From Planctomycetota bacterium (GTDB taxonomy: Bacteria > Planctomycetota > Phycisphaerae > WQYP01): DNA of 60,833 bases. Within the stretch, counting starts at the first letter, position 1, and the number at the start of each line of letters is the position of its first letter. Under the pieces are notes generated by a model. That model was not told the origin of the DNA and did not search any database. It saw only the letters and a program-made list of their open reading frames with translations. Both the position numbers and the translations under genes were made by a program. Of this stretch, positions 8,784 to 17,612 are shown piece after piece. The DNA lies in NCBI GenBank assembly GCA_021808485.1, contig JAKBBN010000006.1, positions 1 to 60,833 on the forward strand. The letters are read 5' to 3'.

Positions 8784-9836
8784 ATGAGTTATTTCAGAAT
8801 CGCCGTTGCCCCGGTTGTATGGATTGTGTCGCTTCTTGCCGCGTGTGCTTGCGTCAACGGGGCGGCGATCCATGTGCCGATGCGAAGTTTAACCTGTGGT
8901 TACCCGATTAAAGCCATGCAATTGCACACGCGCGGCAATCGCCTGCTGGATGCCGCGGGGGGAACCGTGGTGGTGCATGGTGTGGATTTGCCGAGCATGG
9001 AATGGACGAATCGCGGCGAACACATCCGACGGTCACTTGCGGCGGCGATCAAACAGTGGCACATACGGATTGTGCGAATTCCGACGGCCGATGCCCGCTG
9101 GTTCGGGCAGATGCCGGGACAGAAGCACGGCGGACGCGTATACAGGCATATCTTGGACCAATTGATATCAACGGCGGCGGAGAACCATGTCTATGTCGTG
9201 TTTGACCTGCACTGGACGGATATGGGCGGGCATACGGATGCATTGGGGCAACACCGGATGCCCGGACCGGGATCCCTGATTTTCTGGCGGTCCGCGGCGG
9301 AGCGTTATAAGCACTTTCCCAATGTGCTGTTTGATGTCTATAACGAGCCGCACGGCATCCCATGGACAATGTGGCGAAATGGCGGGCCGTGCGCCGGAGA
9401 AACCAGGCGAACGGTTGTGGCGTATCCGGCGGCGGGGATGCAGCAGCTTTATGATACGGTGCGCAAGACCGGTGCGGAAAATATTGTGATTGTCGGCGGG
9501 TTAAGCTGGGCGTACAACGATTTCGGCATTCCTCATGGTTTTGCGATAAGGGGGCACAATGTGGTTTATGATTGCCACGTGTATCCATGGAAGAACAAAT
9601 GGCGGCGAAATTTTGAAACGGAGGCAAAAAGTGAGCCGTTGATAATTGATGAATTTGGCGGCGGCGCAAAGGATGTCGCCTTTGGGAAAAAAGTTCTGGC
9701 GTTTGCGTCAAAGAATAATGTCAGCTGGTGCGCTTGGAGCTTTCATCCCAAGGCCGGGCCGGTGCTGATCACGAATTGGCGCTATCAGCCGTCAATATTC
9801 GGCCGCTTAATAAAAAGGGCGCTGGCGGGAAAGTGA
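8784..9836 (+). CDS. Secreted glycoside hydrolase family 5 (endo-glucanase/mannanase type)
   Basis: 350 residues with a signal peptide (hydrophobic 10-27, ending near VNGA). The TIM-barrel signatures of GH5 are present: HGVDLPSMEW, RIVRIPTADARWFG, YVVFDLHWTDMG, then the acid/base Glu188 in DVYNEPHG, a Trp-rich IVGGLSWAY strand, and nucleophile Glu290 in LIIDEFGG. Length fits a single catalytic domain without carbohydrate-binding module. Start ATG 8784 has AGGAAG 7 bases upstream. The next gene is a beta-mannosidase, which suggests a beta-mannan or glucomannan substrate, although GH5 also covers cellulases; the sequence alone does not settle it. Confidence 0.88.
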   Translation: MSYFRIAVAPVVWIVSLLAACACVNGAAIHVPMRSLTCGYPIKAMQLHTRGNRLLDAAGGTVVVHGVDLPSMEWTNRGEHIRRSLAAAIKQWHIRIVRIPTADARWFGQMPGQKHGGRVYRHILDQLISTAAENHVYVVFDLHWTDMGGHTDALGQHRMPGPGSLIFWRSAAERYKHFPNVLFDVYNEPHGIPWTMWRNGGPCAGETRRTVVAYPAAGMQQLYDTVRKTGAENIVIVGGLSWAYNDFGIPHGFAIRGHNVVYDCHVYPWKNKWRRNFETEAKSEPLIIDEFGGGAKDVAFGKKVLAFASKNNVSWCAWSFHPKAGPVLITNWRYQPSIFGRLIKRALAGK

Positions 9837-9902
9837 AACCATTGGCGATGGGGTGTGCCGGCCGGTGGCCGATACGGGTGCGATGAGAAAAAAGGATGAT
9901 CT

Positions 9903-12467
9903 ATGGCATATGACGAAATTCACGAGGAACAGGAATTCAGCCTGAGCCGGCGCGGATTGCTGCAGATTGCCCTGGCAGCCGGCGCGGAAATGACCATGTC
10001 GGGTTGTTCGGATAATCGCACAGATACCGACCCGCCGCGCATGGCCGCGGGCTTGCCGCTGACACTGTCGCTGGTGGGCAGCGGTTGGACACTGCAGCAG
10101 GAAGGCTCAACTGAAACCATAGCAGCCATCGTGCCGGGAAGCACTTATACGGACCTGTTGCGCGCCGGAAAAATACCGGATCCATTTTACCGCCGGAACA
10201 ACGGGCAGGTTCAATGGGTGGCGGAAAAGAACTGGATTTATGAAAAGACATTTGACGTTTCAGCCGACATGCTGGAACGGTTGCATGTGCAACTGCAATG
10301 CGACGGGCTGGATACCCTGGCGACGGTATGGCTGAACGGGCAGGAGCTTGGCGGCGCGGATAATATGTTCCGGAGCTGGACATTTGACGCGAAACGCCGC
10401 CTGCGCATCGGCTCCAATACGCTGCGTATTCGATTTGCCAGCCTGACCCCGACGGTTCAGGCACAATCCGCCGCGTACAAGGCAAAATACAATATAGACT
10501 TAAACGATGCCCGCAGCTGGATACGCAAGGGTCCTTACATGTGGGGCTGGGACTGGTGCCGTGGTTTGCTGACGCAGGGTATCTGGAAAAGTATCAAGCT
10601 GCAGGCATTTGATGCCCGCATTACGGACTTGGGGCTTTTACAAACCCACCATGGCGATGGCTCGGTCGGCCTGGCGGTTCATACGTTGATCCAGGGTGCA
10701 CCGCAGGGTGCCCGGGTGCATGCCGTTGTTTCGCTGGCCGGTATGCCGGTATCCCGTGCCACGGGTGTGGTAAATGCCGGGGAATCCCGAATTGATCTTA
10801 GCGTAAGCCGCCCGGAACTCTGGTGGCCCAACGGCATGGGCGCCCAACCGCTTTATACCGTGGCGGTTGATTTGATTGGCCCGGGGGGCGAGCTGGACAG
10901 CCGCAGTCAGCGCATTGGCCTGCGAAAAGTGGAGGTGCTGCCGCCAAAGGACGGTACCGCCATGCATGTGAAAGTGAATGGGGTTCCGGTATTCGTAAAA
11001 GGTGCGGACTGGATCCCGGCGGATAATCTGCCCACACGAGTTACACCGGAACTTCTGCGATGGTATATGAAGACGGCCGCGGATTGCCATTTTAATTTCA
11101 TCCGGCTATGGGGCGGGGGCTATTACGAGGAAGACGAACTGTTTGATTTGTGCGATGAACTGGGCCTGATGCTGCAATTTGAATTCAAATTCGCCAACGA
11201 TGTTTATCCGGTGCATGACGCCCAGTGGATGGGCAATCTGCGGATGGAAATCGACCAGCAGGTTCGCCGGTGCCGCAACCATCCGTCGATTGTTATCTGG
11301 AGCGGTAACAATGAAATTCAGGACTTCAAGGGATACTACCATCTGTTTAATGATGTAATCGGCGGAACCGTGCGGCGGCTGGCGCCGGGAGCGTTTTATG
11401 AAGTGGGCAGCGGCGCGGCGGGCAGCGGCGACATTCACACGTGGAATGTGTGGCACGGCAATGCACCCTTTGAACAATACCGGACGGTTGAGGGATTCGT
11501 GACGGAATTCGGCATGCAATCCTTTCCCGCACCCAAAACCGTGGACACCTATACAGATGCCGCGGACCGTGATTCCATTCATTCCGCGGTCATGCGCTAC
11601 CATGAAATGGACGGCAGCGGCCACGGCATCGGCGTGATCATGCACTATACGAATATGTACTTCGGACGACAGCCGGAGGATTTTGACGAAGTGCTGCGGC
11701 TCACGCAGATTAACCAAGCCTATGGCATTCGCTACGGTGTGGAGCACTGGCGGCGCGATATGCCGCGGTCAATGGCGGCCACGATTTGGCAATATAACGA
11801 TTGCTGGCCCGGCCCGACCTGGTCGATGATTGATTATGACCGCCGATGGAAGGCAATTCAGTACCAGTCGCGGCATTTTTTTGCACCGGTGCTGGTAAGC
11901 GGCATTCCGGACCCGGTTGCAGGCAAGGTTGACTTATACGTCACCAGCGATCGCCAGACGGATGCATCCGGTGAACTTAAGTGGCGCGTTACCGACCTTG
12001 GCGGCACGGAGCTTTTGCATGGTTCCCGGCCTATTTCCATTCCGGCCCGCACGAGCGGCAAGGCCAATACACTGGACCTTTCGGACTTGGTGCAGGCGCA
12101 TGGGGCGGCCAATCTGCTGATCTGGCCGACGGTTCTGATAAAAGGCCACGTGGCAGCGGAGAATACGCTTTTCTTTACCCGGCCGGTGGAACTGAAGCTC
12201 AGCCGACCGACCTTTGCATTTACCACCCGCGGCAGCGGCCGGCATTACCATTTGCGCATCGCCGCGGATGTGCCGGCGCTCTGGTTCTGGGCGGAACTGC
12301 GTAACGCCGGCGCGATCTATTCGGACAATTTCATTCATTTGTGCCCGGGCCGCACCAGCACGATTCATATCACCCTGGACAAACCTCTTTCACCCGCCGA
12401 ATTTAAGGATCAACTGGTTCTTCGCAGCGTTTATGACATTGCACCGGATATGCGGCGGAATGGCTGA
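9903..12467 (+). CDS. Glycoside hydrolase family 2, beta-mannosidase-like, exported
   Basis: 854 residues. The N-terminus has a twin-arginine-like motif SRRGLLQ (about residues 17-23) and a hydrophobic segment ending in MSGC (about 33-36), so Tat export with lipid attachment at the Cys is plausible. GH2 sugar-binding domain: DGLDTLATVWLNG; core barrel: VKGADWIPADN, FIRLWGGGYYEED; acid/base Glu471 in WSGNNE; nucleophile Glu535 in VTEFGMQSFP. These motifs match beta-mannosidases more than beta-galactosidases. An ATG at 9903 follows a GGAT-type site. Would release mannose from oligosaccharides made by the GH5 enzyme 67 bases upstream. Confidence 0.9.
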   Translation: MAYDEIHEEQEFSLSRRGLLQIALAAGAEMTMSGCSDNRTDTDPPRMAAGLPLTLSLVGSGWTLQQEGSTETIAAIVPGSTYTDLLRAGKIPDPFYRRNNGQVQWVAEKNWIYEKTFDVSADMLERLHVQLQCDGLDTLATVWLNGQELGGADNMFRSWTFDAKRRLRIGSNTLRIRFASLTPTVQAQSAAYKAKYNIDLNDARSWIRKGPYMWGWDWCRGLLTQGIWKSIKLQAFDARITDLGLLQTHHGDGSVGLAVHTLIQGAPQGARVHAVVSLAGMPVSRATGVVNAGESRIDLSVSRPELWWPNGMGAQPLYTVAVDLIGPGGELDSRSQRIGLRKVEVLPPKDGTAMHVKVNGVPVFVKGADWIPADNLPTRVTPELLRWYMKTAADCHFNFIRLWGGGYYEEDELFDLCDELGLMLQFEFKFANDVYPVHDAQWMGNLRMEIDQQVRRCRNHPSIVIWSGNNEIQDFKGYYHLFNDVIGGTVRRLAPGAFYEVGSGAAGSGDIHTWNVWHGNAPFEQYRTVEGFVTEFGMQSFPAPKTVDTYTDAADRDSIHSAVMRYHEMDGSGHGIGVIMHYTNMYFGRQPEDFDEVLRLTQINQAYGIRYGVEHWRRDMPRSMAATIWQYNDCWPGPTWSMIDYDRRWKAIQYQSRHFFAPVLVSGIPDPVAGKVDLYVTSDRQTDASGELKWRVTDLGGTELLHGSRPISIPARTSGKANTLDLSDLVQAHGAANLLIWPTVLIKGHVAAENTLFFTRPVELKLSRPTFAFTTRGSGRHYHLRIAADVPALWFWAELRNAGAIYSDNFIHLCPGRTSTIHITLDKPLSPAEFKDQLVLRSVYDIAPDMRRNG

Positions 12468-13082
12468 GGGATAGCGGCGGCAATGTGCAAGGGGTAATCT
12501 TCGGCGACTGCGGAATTATGGTCGAATAAATGGTTGCCCGAAGCGCCTTGGCGGCAGGGAAATGGAATTCGGGTTTTGGGGCGAATAGCCAAGCGGGTTC
12601 GCGGTACCGACGGCTCAAAATCCCGTAAATAACGGTCGGCATTTCGCCGTGAGTCAGGATTCATCCAGTATTCGCCATGATGCTCCGCGGGTTTTCCGCA
12701 TGCGGGATGTCAACTACCATGGCATAGGTTGTGCCGTGTTTTGCAAGTCCGGTTCCGTGCATTATAAAGCCATCATAAAACCACCACGAAAGCACATTTC
12801 GGTAATGACCGCGGTTAATTCCCGCGACTTTGCCCGAGCGGGGAAAATAAAAGGCGTGCCACCGCCATTGTCCCGGCATGCGGCTGTCGCGTATTTTTAT
12901 ACTCCGAATCCCGCCCAAATCGCGAACAGGAAGCGTGGTGGTGCTACAGCGCGATGGCGGTTCAGGATAATATGACATGCGTGCGGCACCGGGCGCAATG
13001 GACCGGCGTTGGAACCGGCGGAAGGAAGCGGTGTGCGGACGTCGGCCGCCGGTTGTTTTGCCGACTGATCAGGAGATGCAAT
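12468..13082. other. 615-base gap without a supported gene
   Basis: Short overlapping frames on both strands (for example 12661-12978 minus and 12649-12975 plus) have no ribosome site and no family I recognise. I see no tRNA, strong terminator or clear promoter. The sequence could include the leader of the downstream O-methyltransferase and decayed coding sequence. Confidence 0.5.
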
Positions 13083-13742
13083 ATGTCAAAATCCCTGTTG
13101 AAATCGGAGAATGTGACGCACTATGTCAATGCCGTGATTGTGCGGGAAACAGAATTGCTGGAGCGACTGCGGCAGGAAACCTCCCGTCTGCCGGAAGCGG
13201 TGATGCAGATAACCCCGGACCAGGGCGCTTTTCTGTCGATGCAGGTGCGATTGATCCGGGCGACCCACGCGATTGAAATTGGCACGTTTACGGGCTACAG
13301 CGCTCTGTGCATAGCGGGTGCAATGGGGCCGGAGGGGAAACTCATCGCCTGCGACATCAGCGAGGAATGGACTGGAATCGCCCGCCGCTATTGGAAACAG
13401 GCCGGAGTGGCGGAGAGAATTGACCTGCGTCTGGCCCCGGCCATTGCGACACTGAACAAACTGCTGGAATCAGGCAACGCGGAACGTTTTGATTTCGCCT
13501 TTATTGATGCGGATAAACCGGCCTATGAAGATTATTTCAATCGGATAATGCCACTGCTGCGGCCGGGTGGGCTGATTGTCATGGACAATTCACTGGGAGA
13601 CAGCGACCATTTTGACCGCCCCGGCTATGACCCCGCCACATGCCCGATGCATGCGTTCAACATGAAATTGCGTGATGACCCGCGGGTGGAGGCCATGATT
13701 GCCACCGTTGGTGCGGGCATGATGCTGGTGCGCAAGAAGTGA
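13083..13742 (+). CDS. Class I SAM-dependent O-methyltransferase (CCoAMT/COMT-like)
   Basis: 219 residues, the normal size for O-methyltransferase family 3. Motifs: TPDQGAFLSMQVRL before the Rossmann fold, AIEIGTFTGYSALCIA (SAM loop), KLIACDISEEW (acidic residue for SAM ribose), FDFAFIDADKPAYEDYF (metal-binding Asp region), GGLIVMDNSLG and the terminal GAGMMLVRKK. Uses SAM to methylate a catechol-like or other hydroxyl group, normally with a divalent metal; the substrate is unknown. Start ATG 13083 has AGGAG 7 bases upstream; the longer frame back to 12954 has none. It precedes the sigma factor by 216 bases and may or may not belong to the arsenic-type cluster. Confidence 0.9.
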   Translation: MSKSLLKSENVTHYVNAVIVRETELLERLRQETSRLPEAVMQITPDQGAFLSMQVRLIRATHAIEIGTFTGYSALCIAGAMGPEGKLIACDISEEWTGIARRYWKQAGVAERIDLRLAPAIATLNKLLESGNAERFDFAFIDADKPAYEDYFNRIMPLLRPGGLIVMDNSLGDSDHFDRPGYDPATCPMHAFNMKLRDDPRVEAMIATVGAGMMLVRKK

Positions 13743-13924
13743 ACATTGCGATGCGTCCGGGGCGAAGGCACGTTCCCTATGACAATTAGGCAACAGACTA
13801 TCCGGGGCGCACACCAAACCGCTGCCCGGAACGGATGGCTTTCAAGAGGGCTATCGGCAGTACAACATTTCTGATGTCCGGTCGCGTAGACCATCTGCTT
13901 CATCTTGGATAAAATTCAGACCGG

Positions 13925-13947
13925 AAGTACGGTACCAAGTACGGTAC
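13925..13947. repeat. Two tandem copies of an 11-base repeat before the sigma gene
   Basis: AAGTACGGTAC occurs at 13925-13935 and again at 13937-13947, period 12, ending 11 bases before the sigma-factor start. It contains several GTAC palindromes. It could be a regulator site or a chance duplication; it overlaps the leader rather than an obvious promoter. Confidence 0.5.
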
Positions 13948-13958
13948 AGGGGAAAACC

Positions 13959-14585
13959 ATGCCGGATGTGCCATCAACCGAATCTGGCTCACAGCCGCAG
14001 CCTGTCGTTCTGCCGGACTCGCAGACATGGGTGGATGAATTCGGCTCCATTCTTTTTCGCTACGCGATGTTGCGCGTGAATGATGCACAGATTGCCGAGG
14101 AACTTGTACAGGAAACATTTTTGGCGGCGTTGAAGAGTCGGGGAAATTTTCAGGGCAAGTCTTCGCCGGCAACATGGTTTGTCGCGATTCTGAAATATAA
14201 AATTCTTGATCACTTCCGCGGCCAACCCGCTGTTTCGCATGATCAACCAGCATTGGGAAAAGATCCGATTGTGGATGGATTATTCGATTTCACGTTGCAC
14301 TATCGGTTAAAGCCATGCGCGGAGCCGAAAGACCCGGCGGACGATGCTCAAAAGGCCGATTTTTGGCGAATATTCCGGCGGTGTCTGTCCGCTTTGCCGG
14401 AAAACTATCGACGGGCATTTGTCCGGGTAACGGTTGATGGAGGGGCGACAGCGGACGTTTGTAAAGAATTAAAGGTATCAGCGACTAATTTATCAGTGTT
14501 GATGTATCGTGCCCGGTCGCGGCTTCGGCCTTGCCTGGAAAAAAATTGGCTCGGTGCAGCCGGTGCGGAAGGTGCCGCGGAATGA
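13959..14585 (+). CDS. ECF-type RNA polymerase sigma factor
   Basis: 208 residues. Region 2 spans about 25-85 (ILFRYAMLRVNDAQIAEELV, QETFLAAL, then SPATWFVAILKYKILDHFRG, the core-binding and -10 recognition helices). A linker follows, then region 4 at about 145-205 (CLSALPENYRRAFVRVTVDG, KELKVSATNLSVLMYRARSR), the -35-binding helix-turn-helix. No region 1 or 3, as in ECF sigmas. Start ATG 13959 follows GGGG 7 bases upstream; the TTG at 13905 is a possible longer start. Its stop TGA overlaps the ATG of the zinc-finger protein, so they are translated together. It probably drives the ArsM/ArsS genes directly downstream. Confidence 0.92.
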   Translation: MPDVPSTESGSQPQPVVLPDSQTWVDEFGSILFRYAMLRVNDAQIAEELVQETFLAALKSRGNFQGKSSPATWFVAILKYKILDHFRGQPAVSHDQPALGKDPIVDGLFDFTLHYRLKPCAEPKDPADDAQKADFWRIFRRCLSALPENYRRAFVRVTVDGGATADVCKELKVSATNLSVLMYRARSRLRPCLEKNWLGAAGAEGAAE

Positions 14586-14869
14586 TGATATCTTGCAAAA
14601 AAGCGGCGGAGCTGATGTCCGGCAAGCTGGACGGCGGCCTGAATGGTTGGCAGCGTTTTACCCTGAAAGTTCATTTATCGCTTTGTTCGGCATGCGGGCT
14701 TGTGAGCAAACAGTTTGCGTGGCTGCAACGGATGGCCGAATTGGCGGATGACGAGTCGGCGGCCGCTCCCCGGTTGGTGGATGAGAATTGCGATCTTTCG
14801 CCGCAGGCGGCGGAACGGATAAAAAGATTGATGCAAGATCAGCGTTCGAGTGCGTCGCCCGGCGCCTGA
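14582..14869 (+). CDS. Small zinc-finger anti-sigma-like protein
   Basis: 95 residues starting at an ATG that overlaps the sigma stop (ATGA). The N-terminus has CKKAAELMSGKLDGGL, then a helix, then HLSLCSAC: the H-X3-C-X2-C zinc motif of ZAS-type anti-sigma factors, with the earlier Cys as possible fourth ligand. No membrane segment follows; the C-terminal 40 residues are acidic and soluble, so this would be a cytoplasmic, probably redox- or metal-responsive, anti-sigma. Direct sensing of arsenite or thiol stress by the Cys/His site is attractive given the neighbours, but it is inference. Confidence 0.8.
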   Translation: MMISCKKAAELMSGKLDGGLNGWQRFTLKVHLSLCSACGLVSKQFAWLQRMAELADDESAAAPRLVDENCDLSPQAAERIKRLMQDQRSSASPGA

Positions 14870-14966
14870 TTCTGCTTGATCACCTGCTTAAATGTGGCAC
14901 GCCGCCGGGAAGCCTTGTGTCCGCCGGCTTCCGGTTGGGTTGTACCGGCGGCGCGAAGGAGAACCC

Positions 14967-16133
14967 ATGGCATCCAACAGAGAAACAGTTATTGAATCCG
15001 TACAGCGTACCTATGCCGCCGCGGCGCGGCAGAAGGAGGAACGTTTATGTTGTCCGATTTCATATAATCCGAAATTTTTAAAAGTGATTCCGCAGGAGGT
15101 GCTGGAGCGGGATTATGGTTGCGGTGATCCATCCCAATTTGTCCGAATCGGCGAAACGGTCCTGGATTTGGGGTCCGGGGGCGGAAAAATATGCTTTATT
15201 GCGTCCCAGGTCGTTGGCAGCGCCGGCCGCGTTATCGGCGTGGATATGACCGACGACATGTTGTCTTTGGCTCGCCGCAACAAGCCGCTGGTTGCCGCGG
15301 CCATCGGCTACGACAATGTGGAATTCAAAAAAGGATTGATTCAGGACCTGCGGCTGGATATTGCGGATACTGAGCAATATCTGGCGGAACATCCGGTTAC
15401 CTCGCTTTCCGATCTGCAGGCGCTGGAGGCCCATCAGCAGCTACAACGCCAGTCGCGTCCGCTTGTGGCGGATGAATCCGTCGATGTAATTGTTTCCAAT
15501 TGTGTGCTGAATCTGGTGTCGCCGCAGCAGAAGTCGCAGTTGTTTGCGGAAATGTTCCGTGTGCTGCGAATTGGCGGCCGGGTCGCGATCAGTGATATCG
15601 TCAGTGATGAAGATGTGCCGCCGGAACTGCAAAATGACCGGGAATTATGGTCCGGCTGCGTAAGCGGGGCATTACGGGAGGATGAATTTCCGGCGGCATT
15701 TGAACAAGCCGGCTTCTTTGGCATCAGGCTGGTTAAACGCGATGAAAAGCCGTGGCGGACGGTGAATGGTATTGAATTCCGCAGCGTGACGGTGACGGCG
15801 CATAAAGGCAAGCAGGGGCCGTGCCTGGAGCGGAATCAGGCGGTGATTTATGCCGGACCGTGGAAACAGGTGGTGGATGATGACGGCCATATTTTACTGC
15901 GGGGCCGTCGCACAGCGGTCTGTGATAAAACATATCGCATTATGACCAATTTGAACGGGCCGTATGCCGCGGATATTTTCGGCGTTGAACCGCTGATTTC
16001 CGTCCCCGCATCCGAAGCCACCGCGTTTAACTGTAAAGGCGTATCCCTGCGCCATCCACAACAGTCCAAGGGTCGGAATTACCAGGCGACAATTACCCCC
16101 GCCGAAAATTGCACTACGGACGGCTGCTGTTGA
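14967..16133 (+). CDS. arsM: ArsM-like arsenite methyltransferase of the arsenosugar type
   Basis: 388 residues. SAM-binding loop VLDLGSGGGKICFIASQVVG, then VIGVDMTDDMLSLARRN, and SNCVLNLV carrying a conserved Cys. Upstream are LCCPISY and ERDYGCGDPS, giving more Cys residues placed as in the ArsM proteins that accompany ArsS. A second half (about 280-388) has GPCLERNQAVIYAGPWKQV and ends with Cys-rich CTTDGCC, a possible arsenic-binding tail. Transfers methyl groups from SAM to trivalent arsenic. Start ATG 14967 has AAGGAG 5 bases upstream. Sits between the sigma/anti-sigma pair and arsS. Methylation of another element such as selenium is a less likely alternative. Confidence 0.82.
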   Translation: MASNRETVIESVQRTYAAAARQKEERLCCPISYNPKFLKVIPQEVLERDYGCGDPSQFVRIGETVLDLGSGGGKICFIASQVVGSAGRVIGVDMTDDMLSLARRNKPLVAAAIGYDNVEFKKGLIQDLRLDIADTEQYLAEHPVTSLSDLQALEAHQQLQRQSRPLVADESVDVIVSNCVLNLVSPQQKSQLFAEMFRVLRIGGRVAISDIVSDEDVPPELQNDRELWSGCVSGALREDEFPAAFEQAGFFGIRLVKRDEKPWRTVNGIEFRSVTVTAHKGKQGPCLERNQAVIYAGPWKQVVDDDGHILLRGRRTAVCDKTYRIMTNLNGPYAADIFGVEPLISVPASEATAFNCKGVSLRHPQQSKGRNYQATITPAENCTTDGCC

Positions 16134-16472
16134 CGGCGGATTATTTGTGGGATGGCCTTCCTGAATTGGGTCCAATTCACTTGTACGGCATGCCCGCATT
16201 GACGCCCCGGGTTGACGGGCGGCGGATACGCTGGATGCGGCAGCCCTTATCGCAGGTCGGTATTCGGGGCTGGCGGCGGAACCATCGCTGCGTCGGCTTA
16301 ATTTCAGGCAAATGGCCAACGCGATTGTAATTATCGATCCAATGGCCCGACTAATTCCGGCAGTAATCGGGCGTTTTGAACGTGTGAACGGGTGACAGGC
16401 TGCCGAGGCCGCGCAAAACTGTTACAATATAAGGGCCTGTTTTGCACCAGGTTGGTTTCAGGAGTATCACCA
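16134..16472. other. 339-base gap between arsM-like and arsS-like genes
   Basis: No supported gene. A near-palindrome lies around 16344-16372: GCCCGA and TCGGGC arms around an A/T-containing centre. A TACAAT hexamer about 35 bases before the arsS start could be a -10 box. The plus-strand frame 16109-16330 has no family resemblance. Confidence 0.45.
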
Positions 16473-17495
16473 GTGCAGTTGTCGGTATTGGAATCTGATC
16501 GGTTCAGCCAGCGGCTAAACGCCGGGGGCGAGGTGAATTTCACCGGTCGCAGCATTCGCACTGTGCAGGTAAATATTGGTCTTAAATGCAACCTTGCATG
16601 CCACCATTGCCATGTGGAATCATCGCCCAAACGTAGGGAAGAAATGACATGGCAAACCATGCAGGACGTGCTGGCGGCGGCCGGCAAAGCCGGCGCTGCA
16701 ACGCTGGATATCACCGGGGGGGCGCCGGAAATGCACCCGCATTTCCGGGAATTTGTACTGGCGGGCCGGCGGCAGGGGCTGCATGTCATGGTGCGCACGA
16801 ATTTGACGATTTTACTTGAGGATGGCTACACGGACCTGCCGGAGTTTTATTCCGCCGCCGGCGTGCATCTTGTGGCATCATTGCCCTGCTATCTGGAGAC
16901 AAATGTCGACCGGCAGCGTGGAAAGCATGTCTATCAGGAAAGTATTGACGTAATTCTTAAGCTGAATGCCAAGGGTTATGGCATAAACCCGCAATTGCCG
17001 CTGGACCTGGTGTATAACCCGGGCGGGCCTTCACTGCCGCCGGATCAGGCAAAGCTGGAGACGGCATACCGCCGGGAACTGTCCACGCGATTCGGCATAC
17101 ATTTTTCGAAACTTTACACGATCACCAATTTGCCGCTCGGACGCTTCCTGCATGATCTGCGGCGGCAGGGTTACGCGGAAAAATATCAGTCCATGCTGGA
17201 GAGTGCATTTAACGCCGGTACGCTGGCCGAACTGATGTGCCGCCATCAACTGCATGTGGGATGGGATGGCCGGCTGTACGACTGCGATTTTAATTACGCG
17301 CTGCATCTGCCGGCGCGGCTGGATCAGCATATAAAAAACTTTGATCCGGCAAGCTTCCTCAATCGCCGGATCGCCACCGGCGACCATTGTTTCGGCTGCA
17401 CGGCGGGCTGCGGATCATCCTGCGGCGGCAGTCTGGTGGCGGACAGCGGCGGCGAGGTTTCCCAAAACAATTGCAAGACCGCCGTATCCGCCTGA
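16473..17495 (+). CDS. arsS: Radical SAM protein of the ArsS (arsenosugar biosynthesis) family
   Basis: 340 residues. The [4Fe-4S] motif CNLACHHCHVE (CX3CX2C) is near residue 35, followed by the SAM-site strand LDITGGAPEMHPHF and VHLVASLPCYLETNVD. The C-terminal DUF3641-type domain has MCRHQLHVGWDGRLYDCDFN and a Cys-rich end with FGCTAGCGSSCGG, likely ligands for a second cluster. Family knowledge: ArsS couples dimethylarsenite to the 5'-deoxyadenosyl carbon in arsenosugar synthesis. Start GTG 16473 is preferred because AGGAG lies 8 bases upstream. Partner of the ArsM-like enzyme. No in-frame TGA suggests selenocysteine here. Confidence 0.88.
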   Translation: MQLSVLESDRFSQRLNAGGEVNFTGRSIRTVQVNIGLKCNLACHHCHVESSPKRREEMTWQTMQDVLAAAGKAGAATLDITGGAPEMHPHFREFVLAGRRQGLHVMVRTNLTILLEDGYTDLPEFYSAAGVHLVASLPCYLETNVDRQRGKHVYQESIDVILKLNAKGYGINPQLPLDLVYNPGGPSLPPDQAKLETAYRRELSTRFGIHFSKLYTITNLPLGRFLHDLRRQGYAEKYQSMLESAFNAGTLAELMCRHQLHVGWDGRLYDCDFNYALHLPARLDQHIKNFDPASFLNRRIATGDHCFGCTAGCGSSCGGSLVADSGGEVSQNNCKTAVSA

Positions 17496-17612
17496 AGGCT
17501 GTCCGCACAATTGCGGCGATAGCTCGCAGGGGTTCGCGGAATCGGCCGCGTGAGGCGCGATTGCAATTTGCATAAAGCTTATAACTAACATATGGATATA
17601 TAAAAGGTAGTT

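Noticed and set aside
12661..12978. Minus-strand frame of 105 residues with a plausible middle (WWFYDGFIMHGTG)
   Set aside because: No ribosome site, no recognised family, overlaps the opposite-strand leader; composition alone is not enough.
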